Positions 10,498 to 21,192 of a stretch of 64,000 bases of DNA are shown here, piece after piece. Under the pieces are notes generated by a model. It was not told the DNA's origin. It ran no database searches and saw only the letters and a list, made by a program, of their open reading frames with translations. Made by a program: the position numbers and the translations under genes. Each line of letters begins with the position of its first letter. Within the stretch, counting starts at the first letter, position 1. Source of the stretch: Bradyrhizobium diazoefficiens (GTDB taxonomy: Bacteria > Pseudomonadota > Alphaproteobacteria > Rhizobiales > Xanthobacteraceae); the NCBI RefSeq assembly GCF_016616885.1, contig NZ_CP067102.1, positions 7,220,501 through 7,284,500 of the forward strand. Direction: 5' to 3'.

Positions 10498-10604
10498 TCG
10501 TTCCTCGATCAACGTGAACGACCGAGGGGTAGTTTATCAGCTGTTAAGATGAACGAACGCGCGATCCGATTATGTAGCTTGCGCAACGCTCGCCATCACC
10601 TGCA

Positions 10605-11069
10605 TCAAAAACGCACAGTCATGCCAGCGTGACTCAACACAAATCCGAGATGCTTGTAGAAGCGCTGCGCATCGACGCGGCTCGAATGCGTCAGCAATTC
10701 GACCAGATTGCACCCGCGCGCTTTGGCTTCCGCGATCGCCCATTGCACCAATTGCTCACCGATGCCGCGGCTGCGACAATCGGAAGCAACGCGCACATCT
10801 TCAAGCAGGCCGCGAATGCCGCCTTGCGAGCTGATGCCTGCGAGCACCGCGAGTTGCAGGCACCCGACCACCCTGCCCTCGCTTTCGGCAACCACGAGCG
10901 TGAGATTGGAATCGCGCTCGACCCGCTCGAACGCCTGGTAATAGATGGCCGGAAGCGGATCCTCGACGCGCTCGCGGGCGCGGCCGAGATGATCGTCGGC
11001 GAGCATCGCCACGATCGCGGGGACGTCCTCGCGGCGCGCAGGGCGGATGGAGACGGACTTATCGTTCAT
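10605..11069 (-). CDS. GNAT family N-acetyltransferase
   Basis: The 154-residue protein starts MNDKSVSIRPARREDVPAIV, the classic first strand and helix of a GNAT fold. The acetyl-CoA pyrophosphate loop appears as VASDCRSRGIGEQLVQWA (R/Q-x-x-G-x-G/A motif), and the closing YKHLGFV motif follows near the C-terminus. The acceptor substrate is unknown. The gene precedes a glutathione S-transferase on the same strand, separated by 45 bases. Confidence 0.9.
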   Translation of the reverse strand: MNDKSVSIRPARREDVPAIVAMLADDHLGRARERVEDPLPAIYYQAFERVERDSNLTLVVAESEGRVVGCLQLAVLAGISSQGGIRGLLEDVRVASDCRSRGIGEQLVQWAIAEAKARGCNLVELLTHSSRVDAQRFYKHLGFVLSHAGMTVRF

Positions 11070-11114
11070 ACTGGAAACTCCGGGACTCTGCGCGAGGGAC
11101 TCCGCGCGAGGAAC

Positions 11115-11708
11115 TCAGCGCGCCGGCGGTAGACCGAGATAGGCTTCGGCCTCTGTGATCCAGCGGCGGACGGCGGCATAGCGGCCAAGATCAAATCCGC
11201 CCTCATGCGCGAGGCGCGTATAGGCGAGCAGCGAGACGTCGGCGAGCGAAACCTCATCGCCCGCGAAGAAGCAGCTCGCGGTGAGATGCGCTTCCATGCG
11301 GTCGAGCGCCGCATAGCCGCGCTTGACCCTGTCAGGATCGAGCTCGGAGACATCCTTGCCGAGATAGACCAGCTGGAAGCGGCACACTGCGATATAGGGC
11401 TCGTGGCTGTACTGCTCCCAGAACAGCCATTCGTCCATCTTGGCGGCAGCAAAGGCGTCGCGCGGAACGAGCGCGCTGTCGCGGGCGAGATAGCGGATGA
11501 TGGCGTTGGACTGCGCCAGCGTGCGGCCGTCGTCGAAGGCTATGGTCGGCACCTGGCCGGCGCCGTTCATCTTCAGAAATTGCGGCGTGCGCGTCTCGCC
11601 CTTGCGCGTGTCGATCTCGATCCAGCGATAGGGCAATGCGAGCTTGTCGCAGACCCACTTCACCTTCAGACAATTGCCGGAATTGCTGTCGCCGTAAATC
11701 TGCATCAC
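11115..11708 (-). CDS. Glutathione S-transferase family protein
   Basis: The 197-residue protein has an N-terminal thioredoxin-like domain. It starts MMQIYGDSNSGNCLKVKW, with the Ser/Asn-rich loop that contacts the glutathione thiol, and contains the cis-Pro motif GAGQVPTIAFDDG and the glutathione gamma-glutamyl contact LAQSNAIIRYLA. The C-terminal helical domain carries the folding motif VSLADVSLLAYTRL. Substrate is unknown. Either of two adjacent ATG codons (11708, 11705) could start it. Confidence 0.92.
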   Translation of the reverse strand: MMQIYGDSNSGNCLKVKWVCDKLALPYRWIEIDTRKGETRTPQFLKMNGAGQVPTIAFDDGRTLAQSNAIIRYLARDSALVPRDAFAAAKMDEWLFWEQYSHEPYIAVCRFQLVYLGKDVSELDPDRVKRGYAALDRMEAHLTASCFFAGDEVSLADVSLLAYTRLAHEGGFDLGRYAAVRRWITEAEAYLGLPPAR

Positions 11709-11777
11709 TGCCGCCCCATGTCGGGCGACAGAGCATCAGGACGACGCGATGCTGTCAACAGTCGACATAGACGGCGG

Positions 11778-12599
11778 TCAGAACTTGTAGCCGAGACCCG
11801 CGCGCACGGTGTTGATGCTGGTGTCGACCGCTGAGCTGAAGCGGATGTACTCGTACTCGGCGCGCATGAACAGGCCGCCGACCAGGTTGACGTCAATCCC
11901 GACACCGGCGGTGTAGCCGTAGATCAGGTGATTGTGCTGGACGTCCGTCGAGCTCAGCGGCTGAAGCGGTGTCCAGGAAACTCCGTTGGTGCTGACCGCA
12001 TCGGTGACCAAGACCGAACGCGAAATGTCGGCCTTACCAAGCGCGAGCCCGCCGAACATGTAGGGCAGGAAACAACCCCAGGCATAAGCCGCGCGTCCAC
12101 GGAATGTCGCCAGATCCGAGATCGCCATCGCGGCTGATGACGTTACCGCAACATCATGAAAGGCGCCGTCGGTAAGCGTAGTTCCGCTGACAAGCTCCTT
12201 GAATGCGTTGGATGAGCCGCCATAAGTGCCGTGCAGATAGCTCACTTCAAGACCATAGACGACATCTTCCCACTGCTCATTATATCCGAAGAAGGCGCCA
12301 TAGCCGCTGGCGCGGCTCGATTGCTTGCCAAGCCCGAGATTCCATTGAGAGACTTGCATCTGCTCGACGACGTTATGGTCGAGCAAAGCGGCAAGCTTGT
12401 TGGTGTTTGTGCCACTGAAGCTTTCGTCCGAGGATCCGTAGCCGGCCTGACCGCCAACATAGAAGCCTTGCCAGTTGACATTGGACTTGCTCAGACCGTC
12501 GGTGAAGCTGCCGCGCAGGATCGGCAGATCCGGCATGTCGGCCGCGTGCGCGGCAGACACCGTCCCCAACATCGCCGCCACCAACCAAAGCCTACGCAT
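11778..12599 (-). CDS. Outer-membrane beta-barrel protein
   Basis: The product is about 273 residues, with a signal peptide (MRRLWLVAAMLGTVSAAHA, cleavage before ADMPD). The mature chain starts with the motif NWQGFYVGGQAGYG, common to rhizobial Omp25/RopB-like porin-fold proteins. It ends in an aromatic residue (GLGYKF), as outer-membrane barrels do for BAM recognition. The ATG at 12599 has GGAG about 8 bases upstream; an ATG at 12629 lacks a ribosome-binding site. It lies just downstream of a second barrel gene on the same strand, but a strong terminator separates them. Confidence 0.88.
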   Translation of the reverse strand: MRRLWLVAAMLGTVSAAHAADMPDLPILRGSFTDGLSKSNVNWQGFYVGGQAGYGSSDESFSGTNTNKLAALLDHNVVEQMQVSQWNLGLGKQSSRASGYGAFFGYNEQWEDVVYGLEVSYLHGTYGGSSNAFKELVSGTTLTDGAFHDVAVTSSAAMAISDLATFRGRAAYAWGCFLPYMFGGLALGKADISRSVLVTDAVSTNGVSWTPLQPLSSTDVQHNHLIYGYTAGVGIDVNLVGGLFMRAEYEYIRFSSAVDTSINTVRAGLGYKF

Positions 12600-12707
12600 T
12601 GCAACGCTCCATCGAACTCGAACTTTCATTCGTGATCATGGCTCGTTAACCTTAACCAATGGTTGCGCCGGAGGCTTTCGTCGCCGTCGAGCAATGAAAA
12701 ATACGCA

Positions 12708-12740
12708 AAGCAAAACGGCGCGGGATGATCCCGCGCCGTT
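12708..12740 (-). terminator. Rho-independent terminator of the second barrel gene
   Basis: A perfect 12-bp stem (12714-12725 with 12729-12740) with a 3-base loop is followed by TTTTGCTTT on the minus strand. It lies 28 bases past the stop codon at 12769. Confidence 0.92.
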
Positions 12741-12768
12741 AAGAGACTTTAACCGATGAGGCTGGTGA

Positions 12769-13611
12769 TCAGCCCTTGGTGACGAGCGGCGGCGGCATGT
12801 AGGCCGGCGGGCTGCTGAGATCCCAGCGCACGCCGAGCTTGATGTCGTGCGAGGTGAGGTCCTTGAGCTTGATCGAGGTCGGGCCGGAGGCACTGTTGTC
12901 GAACAGGCGGAAGTTGCCGGGCGCGGCGTCGCCGAGATTCATGTAGCTGTAGGCCAGTTCGACCGTGAAGCCTGGGTTGACCTTGTAGGCGAGACCAGCG
13001 TGAGCGGCCCAGGCGAAGTTCCACTTTCCGTTGTCGGCGAAGTAGGCGACGCTGTTGGCGAGGGGCGGAGTATTTCCCACAGTGTAAGATATGCCGTCGT
13101 CGCGGAAGCCGCTGATCTTGTTGTAGGAGCCGCCGACACCGGCGCCGACGAACGGGGTGATGCACCACCACGTGCCGAGGTCGACATAGGCATTCGCCAT
13201 GACGACCCACTCGGACTTGCTGCCGCTGTAATTGTTGGAGCCGACGAAGTCGGGCCCAATGACGTTGTCCGCACCATGCAGGTTAGCCTTGCCCCGGTAC
13301 TGGCCGATCACGTCCGCACGAAACCAGTTGTTGAAGCGATAGCCGACACCGAGGTCGAACAACGGGGACGAGTCGAAGCCGAGTCCCTCCGTCGTCTTCG
13401 TAAACCCAGGCGCTACGGTGCCCTCGATGCTCTTGGCGCGCTGGTTGGTCATGCCGACGTCGCCGCGGAGATACCAGCCGCCGAAGTCCGCAGGCGGGGC
13501 CGGCGGCGCGTACATGGGAGGCGGAGCCGCGATCGGCATATCGGCGGCGAACGCCATCGACGAGATCAGTGACGCCGCACCCGCGGCAAGGAGAGACTTA
13601 ACGCTACGCAT
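12769..13611 (-). CDS. Outer-membrane beta-barrel protein with Pro-rich N-terminus
   Basis: The 280-residue protein has a signal peptide (MRSVKSLLAAGAASLISSMAFA, cleaved before ADMPI). A short Pro/Ala-rich linker follows, then a barrel that begins FGGWYLRGDVGMTNQ. Barrel strands alternate with turns such as FDLGVGYRFNNWFRADV and FTVELAYSYMNLG. The mature chain ends LVTKG rather than in an aromatic residue, unlike the neighbour. It is one of the repeated outer-membrane proteins typical of Bradyrhizobium; a general envelope role is inferred. The 227-base upstream region is AT-rich with a run of T (13717-13736), suggesting a strong promoter. Confidence 0.87.
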   Translation of the reverse strand: MRSVKSLLAAGAASLISSMAFAADMPIAAPPPMYAPPAPPADFGGWYLRGDVGMTNQRAKSIEGTVAPGFTKTTEGLGFDSSPLFDLGVGYRFNNWFRADVIGQYRGKANLHGADNVIGPDFVGSNNYSGSKSEWVVMANAYVDLGTWWCITPFVGAGVGGSYNKISGFRDDGISYTVGNTPPLANSVAYFADNGKWNFAWAAHAGLAYKVNPGFTVELAYSYMNLGDAAPGNFRLFDNSASGPTSIKLKDLTSHDIKLGVRWDLSSPPAYMPPPLVTKG

Positions 13612-13838
13612 TGGCTTCGTCCTTATGGCCGGTGAGGCTCAATACGGGCGCCTCACGTTCTGGAAACTCACAGGCGGACGATGGCACCAAATGCTTAAGC
13701 GCCGCTTAACCCTAATTTTTAAGGTTGATTTTTTCTCACTGCACACGCGGATGCGACGCAAGCGTTGCAAATATGCGGCAGCTGCACGCCGCAATTGCTA
13801 ACGATGTGTGAAGCCGCAATGCAGCGAAGGAAGATTTG

Positions 13839-15095
13839 TTAACGCGCGTGCTGCGGCAGTTTTGGCAGGAACACCGCAAGCAGGCCGATCGCCGGCAGAT
13901 AGGCGCAGACCTGATAGACGAACTCGATCGAGGTGTGATCGGCGAGCTTGCCGAGCACGGCGGCGCCCAGGCCGCCGATGCCGAAGGCGACGCCGAAGAA
14001 CACGCCGGAGATCATGCCGAAGCGATGCGGCACCAGCTCCTGCGCGAACACGATGATCGACGACGTCGTCGAGGAGATGATGAGGCCGATGATGACTGAC
14101 AGCACCGCACTCGCATAGAGCCCGGCATAGGGCAGCGCCAGCGTGAACGGCAGCGCGCCCAGAATCGAAATCCAGATCACGATCTTGCAGCCGAAGCGAT
14201 CTCCTAACGGCCCGCCGAAGAAAGCGCCGACCGCGTTCGCCGCCAGGAAGATGAAGAGATAGATTTGAGCGGCCTGCGTCGACACGCCGAAACGGTCGAT
14301 CAGGTAGAAGATGTAGTAGCTCGACAGGCTCGAAACGTAGAGCTGCTTCGAGAACAACAACGCCACCAGCACGAGGAGCGCGACGGTGACGCGGCGCGAG
14401 CTCGGCGCATCGGGATGAGCCTGAACCGGCGCCGCCTTCTTCGCCTTGATCTGCGGCTCGTACCAGCGGCCAATGCGCCAGAGGATGACGATCGCCAGGA
14501 ACGCGATCGAGGAGAACCAGGCGATGCTGCCCTGCCCGAACGGCACGACGATCAGGGCGGCGAGCACCGGCCCCATCGAGGTGCCGAAACTGCCGCCGAG
14601 CTGAAACACCGATTGCGCAAAACCGTAGCGGCCGCCGGAGGCAAGCCGCGCGATGCGTGCGGATTCGGGGTGAAACACCGCCGAGCCGAGACCGACAAGC
14701 GCGGCGGCGATCAGGATGACGAGATATTGGTGCGCGGCGCTGAGCAGCAGCAGGCCGAAGAAGGTCGAGGCCATGCCGATCGACAGCGAGTAAGGCTGCG
14801 CCTTCTTGTCAGTGTAATGGCCAACCACCGGCTGGAGCAGCGAGGCCGTGAACTGGAAGGCCAGCGTGATCATGCCGATCTGCGCAAAATCGAGCGCGTA
14901 GGTGTCCTTCAGGATCGGATACACCGAGGCGATCAGCGACTGCATGGTGTCGTTGAGGAAGTGCGAGAAGCTGATGCCGGCGAGCACGACATAGGCCGGC
15001 CCCGCGGCTGTCTTGACGCCAGACTTGGGCGCGACGTCGCTGACGACGACGGGCTCGGTCAGTGTTTCCTCTGAGACCACGACAGGCTTGTTCAA
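13839..15095 (-). CDS. MFS transporter, fosmidomycin-resistance (Fsr) type
   Basis: The protein of about 418 residues has around twelve hydrophobic segments. The MFS signature loop between TM2 and TM3 reads VVGHYTDKKAQPYSLSIG. FSHFLNDTMQSLIASVYPIL in TM1 and LGSAVFHPESARIARLASGG are characteristic of the Fsr subgroup, proton-driven exporters that include E. coli Fsr. No ATG begins the conserved frame. TTG at 15095, with GGGA about 9 bases upstream, gives a start LNKPVVV and is the best choice. The open frame extends much further upstream into the IS481 copy, but that part is not protein-like. Substrate is unknown. Confidence 0.87.
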   Translation of the reverse strand: MNKPVVVSEETLTEPVVVSDVAPKSGVKTAAGPAYVVLAGISFSHFLNDTMQSLIASVYPILKDTYALDFAQIGMITLAFQFTASLLQPVVGHYTDKKAQPYSLSIGMASTFFGLLLLSAAHQYLVILIAAALVGLGSAVFHPESARIARLASGGRYGFAQSVFQLGGSFGTSMGPVLAALIVVPFGQGSIAWFSSIAFLAIVILWRIGRWYEPQIKAKKAAPVQAHPDAPSSRRVTVALLVLVALLFSKQLYVSSLSSYYIFYLIDRFGVSTQAAQIYLFIFLAANAVGAFFGGPLGDRFGCKIVIWISILGALPFTLALPYAGLYASAVLSVIIGLIISSTTSSIIVFAQELVPHRFGMISGVFFGVAFGIGGLGAAVLGKLADHTSIEFVYQVCAYLPAIGLLAVFLPKLPQHAR

Positions 15096-15186
15096 TGCAG
15101 CATCCCGGCAGGCGCGGCGAACGCCGCATCGCCTAACTACGATGCTAGCTGCGGCCGAACCACCGCCAATCGTCGATGGCTGGGAT

Positions 15187-15300
15187 GCGCAACTTCCCCT
15201 CTCCCCCTGTGGGCCCTGTGGGAGAGGGTGGCATAGGCGGCCTTCGGCCGCCGTTCTAAGGAACGCCGATGCTTTGCATCGGCTATGGCGCAGCGGCGAG
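15187..15300. repeat. Palindromic intergenic repeat, left part, abutting IS481 copy 1
   Basis: CCTCTCCCCCTGTGGG is followed by its near-inverse, GGCGGCC-tt-CGGCCGCC, and the CGATGC-ttt-GCATCG hairpin. The short sequence on the far side of the IS (CCCACAGGGGGAGAAG, 16571-16586) is the inverse of the left block, so the IS lies within or at the edge of a repeat cluster. Confidence 0.75.
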
Positions 15301-16570
15301 TGTTCAGACCGGGGACATGGTGGACGGGTGTTCGGAGACATCGTGGACACTTTCGAGCCTGCCGTCGAGAGGCCGAATATCGACGGTTGCAATTGTCTGG
15401 GTTCGGAAGACGACGTCGAAGAGGCCGTCCTGTGTGGTTGGCCGGAAGGCGATCGCCTTTCCGCGGAAGGCCTTGGGGACTTTGATGGCACGGCCGAGGA
15501 AGCTGACGTGACCACCCTGCTGGACGCGGCGCACGATGTCGCCCGGGGCGTATTCGAAGGGCGCGATGGTCTCGACATAGGCGCGCTGGCTCGGCTGATA
15601 GCGGCTGGCCGGGACGGCCAGCTCGATAGCCTCGTGTGGTCGCTGCGTGTTGTAGACGTTGCGCCAGTGCTCGAAGGCGCGCGCGGCGGCGGCGAGATCG
15701 GCGAAGGGCGGAGCGGACAGCACTTCGGCCTTGAGGCTGCGGTGGAAGCGTTCGTCCTTGCCCATGGTCTGCGGATGATAGGGCCGCGAATGGCTGATCC
15801 TGATGCCAAGCTCGATCAGCCAGACGCCGAGCGGGGTGAACGGGCTGCCCGGGCCATCGCCCCAGGGCGAACCGTTGTCGGTAATCAGCCTCTCGGGCAG
15901 GCCGTAGCGGCGGAATGCGGTGATGAGTTGCTGCTGGACCGTTTCGGTCTGCTCGTTGGCGCAAGCCGCAAGCACCACGGAAAAGCGCGAGTGATCGTCG
16001 AGCACGGTCAGCGGATGAAGCCGGCCGGCGTGCATGGCCACATGGCCCTTGAAGTCCATCTGCCACAACTCGTTCGGCCGCCCGCGCTCGAAGCGGGTGA
16101 AGGGGGCCTGACCACCGCCGAATGTGCCGAGCTCGATACCATGCCGCTTCAGGATGGCCGTCACCGTGGAGGGCGCCGGAACTTCATCGTGGCCGAGATC
16201 CTTCAGCCGCCTGGCAATCTTGCGGCCGCCCCAGGCCGGATGCTCCGTGCGGACCGAAAGCACCGCATCCTCTGTCGCCGCAACGCTGCGCAGCGGCGAA
16301 TGCTGCGGCCGCCGCGACTGCTCCTGAAGCCCCGTCGTCCCGCTTGTCCGCCAACGCTCCAACCACTTGTAGCCCGTCGTCGGACTGATCCCGAACCGAC
16401 GGCACAATTGCCGAACGTTGGCTCCCTCTGCCGAGGCCAACATCACAAACTCCAATCTCGCGTCCATCCGAGACACCTCGCGGAACGGCATCCGACAGCC
16501 TCCTTGATTCGCTGTCGAAACTGTCCACGATGTCTCCGAACACCCGTCCACCATGTCCCCGGTCTGAACA
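15301..16570 (-). mobile_element. IS481-family insertion sequence, copy 1
   Basis: The element is 1270 bp and begins TGTTCAGACC. It is bounded by perfect terminal inverted repeats of 49 bp (15301-15349 and 16522-16570). It carries one transposase gene. It appears identical to copy 2 at 24441-25710, since even antisense and out-of-frame translations agree. The bases on either side (GGCGAG and CCCACA) do not form a target duplication. The right end is 23 bases from the glmM stop codon. Confidence 0.93.
15304..16491 (-). CDS. IS481 family transposase, copy 1
   Basis: The 395-residue protein has an N-terminal helix-turn-helix (LCRRFGISPTTGYKWLERW) and an integrase-type DDE catalytic domain. The first acidic residue is in ELWQMDFKGH, the second in LITDNGSPWG, and the conserved Glu in HPQTMGKDERFHRSLKAE. 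The C-terminal Mu-transposase-like segment follows. The ATG at 16491 has AAGGAGG seven bases upstream, so it is preferred to the ATG outside the element. The stop codon lies inside the left terminal repeat. The gene looks intact. Confidence 0.95.
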   Translation of the reverse strand: MPFREVSRMDARLEFVMLASAEGANVRQLCRRFGISPTTGYKWLERWRTSGTTGLQEQSRRPQHSPLRSVAATEDAVLSVRTEHPAWGGRKIARRLKDLGHDEVPAPSTVTAILKRHGIELGTFGGGQAPFTRFERGRPNELWQMDFKGHVAMHAGRLHPLTVLDDHSRFSVVLAACANEQTETVQQQLITAFRRYGLPERLITDNGSPWGDGPGSPFTPLGVWLIELGIRISHSRPYHPQTMGKDERFHRSLKAEVLSAPPFADLAAAARAFEHWRNVYNTQRPHEAIELAVPASRYQPSQRAYVETIAPFEYAPGDIVRRVQQGGHVSFLGRAIKVPKAFRGKAIAFRPTTQDGLFDVVFRTQTIATVDIRPLDGRLESVHDVSEHPSTMSPV

Positions 16571-16593
16571 CCCACAGGGGGAGAAGGAAAAGC

Positions 16594-17940
16594 TCAAGCC
16601 GCCGCGGCGTGTCCCAGCGCGGAGACGATGGTGTCGACGACGTCCTCGATCAGGACGCGGTCCTCGCCCTCGCCCATCACCCGGATCACCGGCTCGGTGC
16701 CGGAGGAGCGGATCAGGAGGCGGCCGTGGCCGTTGAGCCGCTTCTCGCCGTCGGAGATCGCGGACTTCACCTCGGAATTGTCGAGCGGCTTGCCGCCCTT
16801 GTGGCGGACATTCTTGAGGATCTGGGGCAGCGGATCGAAGCGATGGCAGACTTCCGACACCGGCCGGCGCAGCTTCTGCACCACGGCCAGTACTTGCAGC
16901 GCGGCGACGAAGCCGTCGCCGGTGGTGGCGTAGTCGGACAGGATGATGTGGCCGGACTGCTCGCCGCCGAGATTGTAGCCGCCGTTGAGCATCTGCTCGA
17001 GCACGTAACGATCGCCGACCGGCGTGCGCACGAGATCGAGCCCCTGCCCTTTCAGGAAGCGCTCGAGGCCGAGATTGGACATCACGGTCGCAACGATGCC
17101 CGGACGCGACAGCCGTCCGTCATCCTTCCAGCTCTGTGCGATCACCGCCAGCAGCTGGTCGCCATCGACGACATGGCCGCGCTCGTCGACCAGGATGACG
17201 CGGTCCGCGTCGCCGTCGAGCGCGATGCCGATGTCGGCGCGCATCTCGCGCACCTTCCGCGACAGCGCTTCCGGCGAAGTCGAACCGCAATCCTTGTTGA
17301 TGTTGAAGCCGTCAGGCTCGACACCGATCGGCACCACGTCGGCGCCCAATTCCCACAGCGCTTCCGGCACCACCTTGTAGGCGGCGCCATGGGCGCAGTC
17401 GATCACGACGCGGAGGCCGTCGAGCGAGAGATCGCGCGGCAGCGTGCGCTTGGCGAATTCGATGTAGCGGTCATGCACGCCGTCGATACGGCGGGCGCGG
17501 CCCAGGCTCGCACTTTGTGCGAGCCTCTTCTCGATGGGCTCGTCGAGCATCTGCTCGATCTGCTTCTCGACGTCGTCGGAGAGCTTGAAGCCCTGCGGCC
17601 CGAACAGCTTGATGCCATTGTCCTCGAACAGATTGTGCGAGGCCGAGATCATCACGCCGAGATCGGCGCGCATCGATTTGGTGAGCATCGCCACCGCGGG
17701 CGTCGGCATCGGGCCGACCAGCAGCACGTCCATGCCTACAGAGGTGAAGCCCGCGACCATCGCGTATTCGATCATGTAGCCGGACAGGCGGGTGTCCTTG
17801 CCGATCACGACCCGGTGGCGATGGTCACCGCGCTGAAACGCAAGGCCCGCGGCCTGGCCGACCTTGAGCGCGAGCTCCGGCGTGATCAGTCCGTTGGCGC
17901 GGCCCCGGATCCCGTCCGTCCCGAAATATTTGCGGCTCAT
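16594..17940 (-). CDS. glmM: Phosphoglucosamine mutase
   Basis: The 448-residue protein starts [17 protein letters not shown]. The phosphoserine loop reads [20 protein letters not shown] with the catalytic Ser in SASHN. The Mg-binding loop is [13 protein letters not shown], the sugar-specificity loop [10 protein letters not shown], and the phosphate-binding loop [12 protein letters not shown] is near the C-terminus. It interconverts glucosamine-6-phosphate and glucosamine-1-phosphate for peptidoglycan and lipopolysaccharide precursors, so it is probably essential. IS481 copy 1 ends 23 bases past its stop codon, and no terminator remains between them. A long plus-strand frame across the gene is a shadow. 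Confidence 0.97.
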   Translation of the reverse strand: MSRKYFGTDGIRGRANGLITPELALKVGQAAGLAFQRGDHRHRVVIGKDTRLSGYMIEYAMVAGFTSVGMDVLLVGPMPTPAVAMLTKSMRADLGVMISASHNLFEDNGIKLFGPQGFKLSDDVEKQIEQMLDEPIEKRLAQSASLGRARRIDGVHDRYIEFAKRTLPRDLSLDGLRVVIDCAHGAAYKVVPEALWELGADVVPIGVEPDGFNINKDCGSTSPEALSRKVREMRADIGIALDGDADRVILVDERGHVVDGDQLLAVIAQSWKDDGRLSRPGIVATVMSNLGLERFLKGQGLDLVRTPVGDRYVLEQMLNGGYNLGGEQSGHIILSDYATTGDGFVAALQVLAVVQKLRRPVSEVCHRFDPLPQILKNVRHKGGKPLDNSEVKSAISDGEKRLNGHGRLLIRSSGTEPVIRVMGEGEDRVLIEDVVDTIVSALGHAAAA

Positions 17941-18157
17941 ATCGTCCCCCAACAACCAGGAATTCCCACGACAACCTCCGGGTGCCCCGACGGGCCCCGC
18001 ATCCCTGATTTGCTGAGGTGTTATAAAGCCATTGCGGCCAACTTGGCTTCAATAAATGTGATTAATCATTACGGAACCGGGGGCCGCCGGCGTCCCGGTA
18101 ACCTGTTGTTAATACTATATTTCCCGATTGAGGGCCCGAAACGAAGCGGAACCGCCC

Positions 18158-19799
<1,642 letters not shown>

Positions 19800-19805
19800 T
19801 TCGTG

Positions 19806-20432
19806 TCACATCGGCGGCGTCACGCCGTCGCGGCCGACATTGACACGGTTCGCCTCCAGCGTGCCGTCATCCTTCTTCGCCGCACCAAAGATGATCAGCT
19901 TGGCGCCGGGCTTCACTTCCGACTTGTCGCTGGCGACGAAGGTGACGATCGGGGTCTCCGGCGGCACCACGACTTTCTTCTCGCCGTCCTTGTATTTGAC
20001 CGTGATGTTCTGGCCGTCGGTGCCCTTGACCGTCTGCGCCACGGTGGCGTTGGTCATGGTCGAGTTGGCGCGGGCATCCCAGGGGCGGAAACCTTCGGCG
20101 GCGCCGCGCTGGTTTTCCGGAAAGATATGCACGGCAATCGCCTTCTGCGTGCCGTCGGGCTCGGGCATGCCGGTGACGCCGATATAGGAGCCCTCCTTGA
20201 TCTCGGAGAGCTGCGTCTTCACCACCGCGAAGACGGCGACATTGTCGGTCATGCGCACCTTCACGTCGGTGCCCTCGCGGGTCCTGATGCCGAGCGTGTT
20301 GCCGTCGACGCTTTCGATGGTGCCGCGGATGCGGACGGTCGGCGTCTGCTGCGCCGAGACGGTTGAAACGGCGATAAAGGTGGCGAATGCAGCCACGACA
20401 GCGCGTGGCATCCAGTTGTTCAGTGTCGACAT
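19806..20432 (-). CDS. Exported hypothetical protein, tandem paralogue 1
   Basis: The 208-residue protein has a signal peptide after MSTLNNWMPRAVVAAFATFI, ending near VSAQQ. The mature chain has an OB-like beta-rich opening (RIRGTIESVDGNTLGIRTRE), then DVKVRMTDNVAVFAV and YIGVTGMPEPDGTQKAI. It ends NVGRDGVTPPM. The opening resembles periplasmic DUF5666-type proteins, but this is not certain. The adjacent gene at 20510 is about half identical and ends SVGRDGLTPPM, so the pair arose by tandem duplication. Function is unknown. Confidence 0.85.
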   Translation of the reverse strand: MSTLNNWMPRAVVAAFATFIAVSTVSAQQTPTVRIRGTIESVDGNTLGIRTREGTDVKVRMTDNVAVFAVVKTQLSEIKEGSYIGVTGMPEPDGTQKAIAVHIFPENQRGAAEGFRPWDARANSTMTNATVAQTVKGTDGQNITVKYKDGEKKVVVPPETPIVTFVASDKSEVKPGAKLIIFGAAKKDDGTLEANRVNVGRDGVTPPM

Positions 20433-20509
20433 GGCCTCGTCCTTCCAGGGCGTTACGACGATCAGACAAGGCAACCCCGTCTGACCGCCGCTATTCCCTG
20501 AATTTTCGA

Positions 20510-21136
20510 TCACATCGGCGGGGTCAGGCCGTCACGGCCGACACTGACGCGATTGGTTTCGAACGAGCCATCGGGCAATTGCTTCATGAAGGCAATGACC
20601 TTGGCGCCGGCCTTCAGCTCGGACTTGTCTGCGGGCACGAAGGTCACGACCGGTGTCATATCGGAAACGAACACCTTCTTCTCGCCGTCCTTGTACTTTA
20701 CCAGCAGCGTATGGCCGTCATTGCCGACCACGCTCTCGGACACCGTCGCATTGGTCATGCTGGAGTTCGGCTTCAGATCATAGGGCCGCGAGCCTTCGCC
20801 GGTTCCGCGCATGCTCTCTGGAAACACATGCACCTCGACGGCGTTCTCGCCGCCGTCCGGTCCCGGCACGGTGGTGGCGCCGACGAACGAGCCGACCTTG
20901 ATGTCGGTGAGCGAGATCTTGGTGACGCCGGCCACGCGAACGTCGGAGGCGATGTGGAGCTTCACGTCCTCGCCGCTGCGCGACTTGACCTGCATCGCGT
21001 CACCATCGACGCTCTCGATCGTGCCGCGGACGCGGGTCGGCACCGGCGCCTTCTGCGCGACGGCCGCGAGGGTGGAAGCAGCCACCATCGCGATGGCGAT
21101 GAGCGGGCGCGTGAAATTAGCACGTTGGATCGTCAT
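20510..21136 (-). CDS. Exported hypothetical protein, tandem paralogue 2
   Basis: The 208-residue protein starts MTIQRANFTRPLIAIAMVA and has a signal peptide ending near LAAVA. The mature chain parallels paralogue 1 block by block: TRVRGTIESVDGDAMQVKS, SFVGATTVPGPDGGENAVEV, VKYKDGEKKVFVSDMTPVVT, and the same final VGRDG-TPPM. The two genes are the same length. Spacing is 77 bases and both lie on the minus strand, so one transcript is likely. The beta-rich N-terminal half suggests a ligand- or metal-binding OB-like domain, but this is a guess from pattern only. Confidence 0.85.
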   Translation of the reverse strand: MTIQRANFTRPLIAIAMVAASTLAAVAQKAPVPTRVRGTIESVDGDAMQVKSRSGEDVKLHIASDVRVAGVTKISLTDIKVGSFVGATTVPGPDGGENAVEVHVFPESMRGTGEGSRPYDLKPNSSMTNATVSESVVGNDGHTLLVKYKDGEKKVFVSDMTPVVTFVPADKSELKAGAKVIAFMKQLPDGSFETNRVSVGRDGLTPPM

Positions 21137-21192
21137 GACAGTCTCCGATTGCCCCCACGGATAGTGAACGCCGGAGACCGCACACTATTCTC

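Noticed and set aside
13612..13838. Short open frames between the barrel gene and the MFS gene
   Set aside because: Composition is not protein-like and no ribosome-binding site fits; the AT-rich stretch is better read as the barrel gene's promoter region.
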